Source: JAABUE01 sp037440925
GTDB lineage: Bacteria > Chloroflexota > Anaerolineae > Anaerolineales > Villigracilaceae
Direction of reading: 5' to 3'
DNA length: 64,000 nt
NCBI GenBank assembly: GCA_037440925.1
Contig: JBBITF010000013.1
Span: forward strand, 3,526-67,525
Below the pieces are notes generated by a model, which was not told the origin of the DNA, did not search any database, and saw nothing but the letters and a program-made list of their open reading frames with translations. Numbering within the stretch: position 1 is the stretch's first letter; each line of letters opens with the position of its first letter. Positions 57,158 to 64,000 of this stretch are shown piece by piece. Position numbers and translations under genes: made by a program.

Positions 57158-59773
57158 ATGCGCCTGATTCTGACCCACGAACAAGCGGACTTCGACGCCA
57201 TCGCCTCGCTCTTTGGCGCTTCGCTCCTGGACGAAGCGTCTGTTCCCGTGCTGCCCAGGCGCATCAACCGCAACGTGCGTTCTTTCTTGACGCTCTACGG
57301 TCAAGATTTTTCCTTTGTGGATGCGCGCGACCTGCCGCAGGAAAAAGTGGAGGCGGTCACGCTGGTAGATACGCAGTCGCTGGTCACGCTCAAAGGCATG
57401 GGCGCCGAGACGGCTGTCCGCGCACTAGACCATCATCCGCTGCGTTCTGGTCTGCCCGCCCATTGGCAAGTGACGATAGACGAGGTGGGAGCCACCACCA
57501 CCTTACTGGTGGAACTCCTGCAAACCCACAACGGACATCTCTCGCCCATCCAGGCTACACTGTTACTGCTAGGCATTTACGAAGATACCGGGGCGCTCAC
57601 CTACGCCCGCACCACCCCTAGAGACGCGCGCGCCTGCGCCTGGCTGCTGGAACATGGCGCCAGTTTGCGCATTGCCGCTAATTTCCTCAATCCGCCGCTC
57701 TCGCCAGCCCAGCGCAAGTTGTATGAGGCCCTGCTCGAAACCGCCCAAACGCACAACATCCATGGCCACCGCATCATCGTAGCCTGCGGAGATGCCAGCG
57801 AAGTGGACGAAGAAATCTCCACCCTGGCGCACAAATTACGCGACCTGCTCGAGCCGGATGCGCTGTTCGTCCTGGTGCAAACGCAGGAGGGCGTGCGCCT
57901 GGTGGCGCGTTCCACCAGCGACCTGATTGACGTTTCCGCGATTGCGGCCGAGTTTGGCGGCGGCGGCCACGACCGCGCAGCCGCGGCCCTGATGCGGCGG
58001 GAACCTGCCGATAACGGAAGCAGTTCCATCGTCCTGCAAGAAGCGTGCGAGAATCTGCTCCAGGCGCTGAATCGCCATGTCCGCCCGTCGGTGACGGTGG
58101 CGCAGATCATGTCCCGCCGCCCGCGTTTGCTCAAGCCAGAAACCAGCCTCCAGGAAGCCGCCCGCCTGATGCAGCGCACCGGCTTCGAGGGTTTCCCGGT
58201 GGTGCAAAACGGCCGCGTGGTCGGTTTGCTCACCCGCCGCGCCGTAGACCGCGCCCTGGCCCACAAACTCAACCTGACGGCCGCCAGCCTGATGGACGCG
58301 GGCGAGGTGAGCGTGCACTCCGACGACTCGCTGCAAACCCTACAAGCGCGCATGATGGAAAGCGGCTGGGGGCAACTACCGGTGGTGGACGCGGAAGGCC
58401 GGGTGGTGGGCATCGTCACCCGCACCGATCTCTTGAAAACGCTTTCTCCGAAACCGTTTGTCGCCTCACGCCTCAATCTGGCCGATAAGTTGGAGAAGGC
58501 CTTACCCCCCGAACGCCTGGCTCTCATTCGCGCTGTGGCCGAGGAAGCGACCGTTCAAAAGTTGCCGCTCTACGTGGTGGGCGGCTTTGTGCGCGACCTG
58601 CTGCTCGAACGCCCCAGCCTGGACTTCGACATGGTTGTAGAAGGCGACGCCATCGCGCTGGCGCGCGCACTTGCCAAACGCTATGGCGGCAAGGTCACCA
58701 GTCACTCCCGCTTCGGCACGGCCAAATGGTTTTTAAAAGAGTCTTCCTTCGCTGGCGGTCTGGACGCGCTCGACCTGATTTCCGCCCGCCAGGAGTTCTA
58801 CGAGCATCCCACCGCCCTGCCTACGGTGGAACGCGGCAGCATCAAGTTAGACCTGCACCGCCGCGATTTCACCATCAACACCCTGGCGCTGCGCCTGGAT
58901 GGGCGGCACTATGGCGAACTGCACGACCATTGGGGCGGCCTGGCCGACCTGGAACGCGGCCTGGTGCGCGTGCTGCATTCCCTGTCTTTCGTGGACGATC
59001 CTACCCGCATGTTGCGCGCCGTGCGCTACGAACAACGCTACGGCTTTACCATCGAATCGCGCACGCGCCACTTGATGGTAGAAGCCCGCTCTTTGCTCGA
59101 GAAACTATCTGCCGAGCGTGTGCGTCACGAACTGGATTTGATTTTGGATGAAGAAAAAGCGCCGGCCATGCTGTCGCGCCTGGCCGAACTGGACTTGTTG
59201 ACCGCCATCCACCCCGCCCTGCCGACTTCCGGTTTCGAGCGACTGACGCCAAGCGAGGCCCCCGCTTCATCCTCGCCCCCCGGCCTGCTTCCGTTAAAAC
59301 GGACTCTGTCCTGGCTGCTGTGGCTGGCGCCCGTTCCCCCGCCGCAAATTCGGGCGCTTTCCCGCCGCCTGCGCCTGCCCGCCGCCCTGACCAAACTGCT
59401 GTTGGCCGCCGCCAGCCTGCGCGCCGACCTTCCGTCCATGCTTGGCGCAAAACCCAGCGCCTGGGTGGAGCGACTGGAAGATTTACCTGAATTTGCTATC
59501 TTCGCTGTTTCCATTTCAGAGGAAGGGGAAACGAAGCGCGCCTTGCAAGCCTACCTGGAGACCTGGCGGCATGTAAAACCTCACACCAGCGGGCATGATC
59601 TCAAACGCCTGGGCCTGCCGCCCGGCCCGCAATACCAGCGCATCCTGCGCCGCCTGCGAAAAGCCTGGCTGGATGGGGAAGTATCCACCAGCGAAGACGA
59701 ACGGGCTTTGCTGGAAGAGTTGTTGCATGGAAGCGCTGAGCGAAGCAACGTCCCGCCGCGTAGCGCCCTGTAA
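57158..59773 (+). CDS. DHH phosphoesterase-CBS-CBS-tRNA nucleotidyltransferase fusion
   Basis: 871 residues. A DHH/DHHA1 phosphoesterase comes first (HEQADFDAIAS at 6-16, VDTQS, ALDHHP near 90, GGGGHDRAAAAL near 265), then two CBS domains (ATV-like segments near 310-430), then a class II nucleotidyltransferase with GGFVRDLLLERPSLDFDMVVEGD (GG and DxD) near 475, the HRRDFTINTLAL motif and RVRHELDLIL. Such fusions occur in several deep-branching bacteria as A- or CC-adding enzymes or polyA polymerases. The DHH part may be a nanoRNase. The last 15 residues (HGSAERSNVPPRSAL) look repeat-derived. Confidence 0.93.
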   Translation: MRLILTHEQADFDAIASLFGASLLDEASVPVLPRRINRNVRSFLTLYGQDFSFVDARDLPQEKVEAVTLVDTQSLVTLKGMGAETAVRALDHHPLRSGLPAHWQVTIDEVGATTTLLVELLQTHNGHLSPIQATLLLLGIYEDTGALTYARTTPRDARACAWLLEHGASLRIAANFLNPPLSPAQRKLYEALLETAQTHNIHGHRIIVACGDASEVDEEISTLAHKLRDLLEPDALFVLVQTQEGVRLVARSTSDLIDVSAIAAEFGGGGHDRAAAALMRREPADNGSSSIVLQEACENLLQALNRHVRPSVTVAQIMSRRPRLLKPETSLQEAARLMQRTGFEGFPVVQNGRVVGLLTRRAVDRALAHKLNLTAASLMDAGEVSVHSDDSLQTLQARMMESGWGQLPVVDAEGRVVGIVTRTDLLKTLSPKPFVASRLNLADKLEKALPPERLALIRAVAEEATVQKLPLYVVGGFVRDLLLERPSLDFDMVVEGDAIALARALAKRYGGKVTSHSRFGTAKWFLKESSFAGGLDALDLISARQEFYEHPTALPTVERGSIKLDLHRRDFTINTLALRLDGRHYGELHDHWGGLADLERGLVRVLHSLSFVDDPTRMLRAVRYEQRYGFTIESRTRHLMVEARSLLEKLSAERVRHELDLILDEEKAPAMLSRLAELDLLTAIHPALPTSGFERLTPSEAPASSSPPGLLPLKRTLSWLLWLAPVPPPQIRALSRRLRLPAALTKLLLAAASLRADLPSMLGAKPSAWVERLEDLPEFAIFAVSISEEGETKRALQAYLETWRHVKPHTSGHDLKRLGLPPGPQYQRILRRLRKAWLDGEVSTSEDERALLEELLHGSAERSNVPPRSAL

Positions 59774-59886
59774 GGGAAGGTTGCTCGAAAACGTTAGGGG
59801 CGGGTGTGTCACTCGTAAGCCAGCGTATCGCGCACAGTCAGTCTCGATGCGCGCTGGGCGGGCGCTTCGCTGACGTTGGAGTTATT
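59774..59886. other. Gap with inverted GC-rich words
   Basis: GAGCGAAGC and GTCCCGCC near 59735-59760 reappear as GGGCGGGCGCTTCGCT at about 59856-59871, giving a loose inverted repeat around the end of the DHH-CCA gene. The start of the next gene is ATG 59887, with GGAG upstream. Confidence 0.4.
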
Positions 59887-60999
59887 ATGCCAATTCATCT
59901 TCTGAACCTAGCAAATGAACGTGACAAGGATCGTTTCTTTGGTTTCCCCTTTTTGCTATACCGCGATACGCCGCAGTGGGTGCCGCCGTTGGCATCGGAG
60001 CGCCAGAGTATCTTTGGCGGGCATCCGTTTTTCGAGCATTCGGTTGCGGCATTTTTCATTGCAGAAAGCAATGGCGAAGTTGTCGGGCGTATCGCCGCCC
60101 TCCACAACCGCAATCACAATGCCTACCGCCAGTGTAAGACCGCCTTCTTTGGCTTTTTCGAGTGCGTGGAGGATGCGTCTGTTGCGCAGGGATTGTTTGC
60201 CGCTGCCTTCGAGTGGGCGCGGGCGCGCGGCCTGGACGAAATCATCGGCCCGCGCGGCCTGATGGGCTCGGACGGCGGCGGGATCCTGGTCGAGGGCTTC
60301 GAGCATCGCGCCGCGCTCAACGAGAATTACCATTTTCCGTATTACGACGCACTCGTCCGCGGGGCCGGCTTCCAAAAGGACCGCGACCACTTAAGCGGGT
60401 ATCTGCCTGGGGATTACCAGTTGCCCGAACGATTGCACCACATCGCCGCCCGGGTCAGGGAAACGCGCGGGTTCAGGGTGCAGGCATTTCGGTCCGCGAA
60501 AGAAGCGCGCGCCTGGGCGCCAAAGGTTGCGGAGGTGCACCGGCAGGCTTTTGTCAACAACCACGAGTATTTCCCGCCCAGCCAGGCGGAGGTCAATCTG
60601 TTGACTGAATCGATTCTTGAGGTGGCCGATCCACGCCTGCTCAAACTGGTTTTGCATCACGGGGAAGTGGTCGGCTTCATCATTGCCTATCATGACATTG
60701 GTCCCGCCTTGCAAAAGTCGAAGGGAAAAATCTGGCCGCTCGGTTGGTGGTATATCTGGCAGGAACGGCGGCGCGCCGAGTGGGTTAATGTGAATGGCAT
60801 TGGGCTTTTACCGGAATTTCGCGGCTTGGGCGCCAATGCTTTGCTGTACACCGAGTTGCAAAAGACCGTTCACGAGTTTGGCTTCAAGCACATCGAGATC
60901 ATCCAGGTAGATGAATTCAACTTCCAAAGCAAGTCGGACATGGAGGCCATTGGCGTACAGTGGCGCAAGCGGCATCGCAGTTATCGCCGCAAGTTGTGA
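59887..60999 (+). CDS. GNAT-like N-acetyltransferase domain protein
   Basis: 370 residues. An N-terminal part (FFGFPFLLYRDTPQWVPPLASERQSI then FFIAESNGEVVGRIAALHNRNHNAY) is followed by IIGPRGLMGSDGGGILVEGF and, near residue 320, NGIGLLPEFRGLGANALLYTELQKT, which is the acetyl-CoA-binding motif A of GNAT enzymes. Proteins of this shape are common and uncharacterised. ATG 59887 (GGAG upstream) is preferred to the longer frame, which runs into the repeat before it. Substrate unknown. Confidence 0.8.
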   Translation: MPIHLLNLANERDKDRFFGFPFLLYRDTPQWVPPLASERQSIFGGHPFFEHSVAAFFIAESNGEVVGRIAALHNRNHNAYRQCKTAFFGFFECVEDASVAQGLFAAAFEWARARGLDEIIGPRGLMGSDGGGILVEGFEHRAALNENYHFPYYDALVRGAGFQKDRDHLSGYLPGDYQLPERLHHIAARVRETRGFRVQAFRSAKEARAWAPKVAEVHRQAFVNNHEYFPPSQAEVNLLTESILEVADPRLLKLVLHHGEVVGFIIAYHDIGPALQKSKGKIWPLGWWYIWQERRRAEWVNVNGIGLLPEFRGLGANALLYTELQKTVHEFGFKHIEIIQVDEFNFQSKSDMEAIGVQWRKRHRSYRRKL

Positions 61000-61071
61000 G
61001 GCTGCCAGAACAATCGCTTATCGCATTGCTCTTGAGAATCTATCCCAACATTCATCTTTCGGAGGAAGCGC

Positions 61072-62436
61072 ATGGGCTCCGATTCTAAAGAAAAACTCTC
61101 GGTTTGGACGAAACTGGCCTACGGCATAGCCGATTTCGGCTTCGCGTTTACCGACAGCGCCATTGCAGTATTGTTTGCCCTCTTCCTGACCGACATCGTC
61201 GGGCTGACGGCTGCCCAGGCCGCGCTGGCTGTCTTCGTGGGCCGCTCATGGGATTACATCAATGACCCCATCATCGGTCATTTCACCGACCGCACGCGTT
61301 CGCGCTGGGGGCGCCGCCGCCCATATCTTTTATTTGGCTTTATTCCGTTTGCGCTGGCCTTTGTCATGATGTGGTGGATTCCGCCCATCTCGGCAACGTG
61401 GGGCCTGGTAGCCTACTACGCCTTTGCGTATTTCTTCTTCGATACCGTCGTGACCTTCGTCACCATGCCCTACTTTGCGCTCACGCCCGAATTGACCCAG
61501 GATTACGACGAGCGCACTTCGCTTACCAGTTACCGCATGTTCTTCTCGCTGGTGGGCGGTTTGGTGGCCTTCGTTGTGCCATTGGCGATGATTGGCGAGA
61601 CCATCCCCGCCAATGCCGACCGCGCTTTGCGGATGGGGCTGGTCTTCGGCGCGGCTTCGGCCTTCCCCTTGCTGCTGACCTTCTTTGGCACACGCGAACG
61701 GCGCGAGTACATCGCCCAGGAACAACCCAATCTGCGCGAGTCGCTGCGGGCGGCGCGCCGCAATCGGCCTTTCGTGTTTGCGATGGGCATCTTCCTCTTC
61801 ACCTGGACGGCCATGTCCATCATCGAAAACCAACTCTTCTACTTCCTCGAGTATCGCATGGGGTTAGAGGAAGAAGCACCGCTCGTGGCGGCGGCGGTCT
61901 TTGTCACGGCCATCGTGGTATTGCCCTTTTGGGTTTGGGTCTCAGAGCGCACCGACAAGCGCAAGGCCTATATCTTCGGAATGCTTTTCCTCTCCGGCGT
62001 GATGGTGACGCTGGTCTTTGTCAACCCGTCCTTGGGCTTCCCAATCGTGATCGCGCTGGCGTCACTGGCGGGAGTGGGCGTCTCGGCCGTACATGTCCTG
62101 CCCTGGGCCATGATCCCTGACGCGGTGGAGGTGGACGAACTGGAGACCGGCGCGCGCCACGAAGGTATGTTCTACGCGCTGGTGACATTGTTCCGCAAGA
62201 TCGCCTCCTCAATTGCCATCCCGCTGGCGCTTTTACTGCTGGACCGGAGCGGCTTCGTCTCCAACGCGGACGTTCAGCCGGCTTCCGCTATTTGGGCCAT
62301 GCGCCTGCTGATGGGCCCCATCCCGTCCATCTTCCTGCTGAGTGGAATCGCCTTTGCCATTTACTATCCCCTGAGCCGTGAAGTCCACGCCGAGACGCGC
62401 GAACAGATTGCTGCCCGGCAGGCAGTGGCAGATTAA
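61072..62436 (+). CDS. GPH-family sugar:cation symporter (MelB-like MFS)
   Basis: 454 residues with 12 membrane helices. The GPH signature in the loop after helix 2 is clear: FVGRSWDYINDPIIGHFTDRTRSRWGRRRPYLL, whose Asp residues bind the coupling cation in MelB. The C-terminal half has VLPWAMIPDAVEVDELETGARHEGMFYAL, also typical. It probably imports an oligosaccharide or glycoside with Na+ or H+. GGAGGAAG stands before ATG 61072. No sugar hydrolase is nearby to suggest the substrate. Confidence 0.92.
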   Translation: MGSDSKEKLSVWTKLAYGIADFGFAFTDSAIAVLFALFLTDIVGLTAAQAALAVFVGRSWDYINDPIIGHFTDRTRSRWGRRRPYLLFGFIPFALAFVMMWWIPPISATWGLVAYYAFAYFFFDTVVTFVTMPYFALTPELTQDYDERTSLTSYRMFFSLVGGLVAFVVPLAMIGETIPANADRALRMGLVFGAASAFPLLLTFFGTRERREYIAQEQPNLRESLRAARRNRPFVFAMGIFLFTWTAMSIIENQLFYFLEYRMGLEEEAPLVAAAVFVTAIVVLPFWVWVSERTDKRKAYIFGMLFLSGVMVTLVFVNPSLGFPIVIALASLAGVGVSAVHVLPWAMIPDAVEVDELETGARHEGMFYALVTLFRKIASSIAIPLALLLLDRSGFVSNADVQPASAIWAMRLLMGPIPSIFLLSGIAFAIYYPLSREVHAETREQIAARQAVAD

Positions 62437-62445
62437 AATTATTAA

Positions 62446-62495
62446 GGAGTCCGAAGTCTCCAGACTTCGTGCGAAATCGGGAGATTTTGTACTCC
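62446..62495. terminator. Cloverleaf-like palindrome between convergent genes
   Basis: Outer stem GGAGT/ACTCC (62446-62450 and 62491-62495) encloses two hairpins, CGAAGTCT-CC-AGACTTCG (62452-62469) and AAATC-GGGA-GATTT (62474-62487). It lies between convergent genes, as does the paired palindrome at 8544-8610, so termination in both directions is likely. Confidence 0.5.
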
Positions 62496-62521
62496 GGAAA
62501 TGTTACCTAACAGTAGTGAGA

Positions 62522-63097
62522 CTAAAACCGCCTGGCACTGTGCGCAGAAGAGACGGCCTTTTTGAGCGCCGCCGCGATTCCAACCATCACCAAAATCATG
62601 CTTGCGCCTGCGAACATCCACTTGACCATCGTGAAAACGGTCGTGGCCCAGGCCAGGAGCGCGGGCGTAGCCGGGTAGACCGAGAGCATCGTGACGATCC
62701 CCAGGTTTTCCAGAAGATCGAAGGCCCAGGCGCCGAAGGGAATCGCGTTAAACCGTTGCATGTTCGACCCGGCCTCGAAGCCGCGCTGGAACAGCCACGA
62801 GATGAACAGGCTGAGGAATAGTGTGTAAACAATGGGATACAAGATGTCAATGGTCAGTTCGAAGTTGCGGTAGAAAGCGCGCCCATATTCCCCGTGTGCG
62901 GCGATGACGGCATAGGCTTCTTGGGGCGTGTAGAAAAATTTCAAGTCGAGCGGACCCACGCTGCTCGAGCCGCCTTTCAGCAATGCTTCGCCCCCTGGCA
63001 AAATCAAGCCCATGAACAACCCGTCCAGCAGGAACAGGGTGAAGACCAGCCAGCCTCTCGTGGCCTTGTGCAGAATATTCGACAAGCGATTCAACAT
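62522..63097 (-). CDS. Four-helix membrane protein of unknown function
   Basis: 191 residues that I do not recognise. Membrane helices are predicted at about 12-32, 82-105, 122-145 and 155-180. The loop YTPQEAYAVIAAHGEYGRAFYRNFEL lies between helix 1 and helix 2 and could be outside. ATG 63097 is chosen; the frame is open 8 codons further. A dispersed palindromic repeat begins 30 bp upstream. No function assigned. Confidence 0.7.
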   Translation of the reverse strand: MLNRLSNILHKATRGWLVFTLFLLDGLFMGLILPGGEALLKGGSSSVGPLDLKFFYTPQEAYAVIAAHGEYGRAFYRNFELTIDILYPIVYTLFLSLFISWLFQRGFEAGSNMQRFNAIPFGAWAFDLLENLGIVTMLSVYPATPALLAWATTVFTMVKWMFAGASMILVMVGIAAALKKAVSSAHSARRF

Positions 63098-63128
63098 AGC
63101 GCGGCCTCCAGCCGCAACCAAACTTACC

Positions 63129-63254
63129 TGTCATTGCGAGACCGGGTGGTTTTCCGGTCGAAGCAATCCCCTCGCACAGGAGACTGCCTGTCTCCTGGAC
63201 TGTCCGTTCAGGACAGGCTGGCGTCAGGCCAGGGCTTCGTTCCTCACAGTGACA
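63129..63254. repeat. Dispersed repeat with TGTCATTGCGAG-type ends
   Basis: The ends TGTCATTGCGAG (63129-63140) and CTCACAGTGACA (63243-63254) are inverted repeats with two mismatches; inside are CGAAGCAATCCCC and several small palindromes (CAGGAGACTGCCTGTCTCCTG, cut here by its centre). Repeats with this wording are known from many bacterial genomes. It occupies the gap upstream of the membrane protein and NUDIX genes' ends. Confidence 0.65.
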
Positions 63255-63281
63255 TTGGCAAAATATTTGCGCGGTAATATC

Positions 63282-63749
63282 TTACCGGATGTACGCCTCA
63301 GCCTGCTCGGCCAGCGCGTCCGCAACCCGGTCGGCGTGACGGTCATGGATCGGCATAGACTCCATCTCGGCCAGCGTGAAATACCCAAACTCGCTGGTCT
63401 CGTCACTCAAACCGAGTTCTCCCCCCACCACCTCGACCTCGAAATTCATGACGACGAAGTGCGCCTGGTTGCCGTCCGGGTAGATCACCAGTTGGTCCGG
63501 GTTGCTATATACGCCGATGAGACGTTTTACCTTGACGCGCAGGCCGGTCTCCTCAAACACTTCGCGGATGCAGCATTCCTCCACCGACTCGCCGGCCTCC
63601 ATGCCGCCGCCCGGCAGGCACCACAAGCCGTTGTCCACGCGGCGGGTGAGCAGCACTTTCTGGCGGGTTTCATCGAACAGAATTGCCGAGCAGCCGATGG
63701 TCAGTTTGCCGTTCTTCCCCAGCCGTTCACCGTACAAGATTTGACTCAT
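63282..63749 (-). CDS. NUDIX hydrolase
   Basis: 155 residues. The Nudix box is complete: GGGMEAGESVEECC followed by IREVFEETGL (Gx5Ex7REUxEExGU) near residues 47-70. Flanking strands KLTIGCSAILFDETRQKVLLTRRV and WCLPGG are typical of ADP-ribose or nucleotide-sugar pyrophosphatases. Substrate cannot be told. The start ATG 63749 stands 15 bases after an AGAGGA-type ribosome site. Confidence 0.92.
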   Translation of the reverse strand: MSQILYGERLGKNGKLTIGCSAILFDETRQKVLLTRRVDNGLWCLPGGGMEAGESVEECCIREVFEETGLRVKVKRLIGVYSNPDQLVIYPDGNQAHFVVMNFEVEVVGGELGLSDETSEFGYFTLAEMESMPIHDRHADRVADALAEQAEAYIR

Positions 63750-64000
63750 GTTCCTCTACCGAAATGTGGAATCCAACAACTCTCCTGAACTACCCGCCAT
63801 GGCAGGCGATACGCAAAGAACGCTACTCGCCTGTGCCTGCGGCAAGGCGTAGGCGACCATCAGGCTCGCCATGATGCCATCGCGAAAAATCTTCGCGGTT
63901 GGCGTTGTTTTAACGAGCAATTGACTCCACTGCAAAAACGAGAGAACAAATTTTATCCGAATACCTTCCTCAAAATGGCGAAACTTTAATAAATGCAGCC
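63750..64000. other. Right-edge gap with an element terminus
   Basis: I see no gene in these 251 bp. TTGACTCCACTGCAAAAAC at 63921-63939 matches the terminal repeat of the family 1 MITE-like elements, so a third copy may begin here and run beyond the window. The sequence between it and the NUDIX gene contains minor palindromes only. Confidence 0.45.

Noticed and set aside
1..64000. tRNA, rRNA, riboswitch, toxin-antitoxin or phage genes
   Set aside because: I looked through all intergenic regions and saw no cloverleaf with a GGTTCRANYCC arm, no rRNA sequence, no known riboswitch core and no integrase or phage structural genes.

Overview
The window looks like part of a chromosome from an anaerobic, thin-enveloped member of the Chloroflexota, probably class Anaerolineae. 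This is inferred from gene content only: an Hdr/Mvh-type hydrogenase operon, a Tad/Flp pilus locus without secretin, paired FemAB-like proteins in a polysaccharide cluster, a DHH-CBS-CCA fusion, ThyX-type and DUF92 genes, and many short dispersed palindromes and heptamer arrays. I see no rRNA, tRNA, CRISPR array, prophage or complete transposase gene.

Layout. 1-281 is the 5' part of a family-5 uracil-DNA glycosylase. 860-8510 is one tight operon, hdrC-hdrB-hdrA-mvhD-mvhG-mvhA, then a hydrogenase maturation protease and a free-standing cyclic-nucleotide-binding protein. Two TGTGA-N6-TCAC(A/T) operator-like sites lie in front of it. 8657-17502 (minus) is an envelope and exopolysaccharide block: AlaX-like editing protein, two FemAB-like transferases, a CapD-like dehydratase, an epimerase, a polyprenyl-phosphate sugar transferase and a GT2 glycosyltransferase. 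17554-20226 (minus) holds a PhoR/PhoP-type pair and RidA. 20423-28170 (plus) holds rpsF-ssb-rpsR followed by a run of envelope protein-handling genes: parvulin, a predicted gluzincin, a thioredoxin-cyclophilin fusion lipoprotein, a PrsW-like protease, then a HpnB-like glycosyltransferase.

28272-33398 holds hypA, a DUF429-like gene, a TlpA-like thioredoxin, a diverged Lgt homologue, folB, folE, hpf and comF. 33395-41018 (minus) is a Tad pilus assembly set (cpaB, cpaE/tadZ, cpaF, tadB, tadC) behind a NarL-type two-component pair. 41091-46373 (minus) has three multi-membrane GT-C type proteins, a possible tiny membrane protein and a lipid kinase. 46556-49118 (minus) has a DMT transporter and a class III aminotransferase. 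49194-62436 (plus) has a 3-methyladenine glycosylase, fabI, bactofilin, a prolyl-tRNA-synthetase-like protein that has lost its catalytic core, a DegT aminotransferase, membrane proteins, a duplicated ThyX-like protein, the DHH-CBS-CCA protein, a GNAT-like protein and a GPH sugar symporter. Two small minus-strand genes (membrane protein, NUDIX) end the window.

The most unusual property is at the DNA level. Eleven arrays of degenerate 7-bp or 8-bp words are scattered through the window. Several sit inside reading frames or supply stop codons and C-terminal tails. There are also at least two families of small palindromic or MITE-like elements, one with 7-8 bp flanking direct repeats. The strongest protein-level candidates are the ProRS-derived YbaK plus anticodon-binding protein, the thioredoxin-cyclophilin fusion, the orphan gluzincin, the split-signature double ThyX, and the Lgt homologue without its usual catalytic signature.
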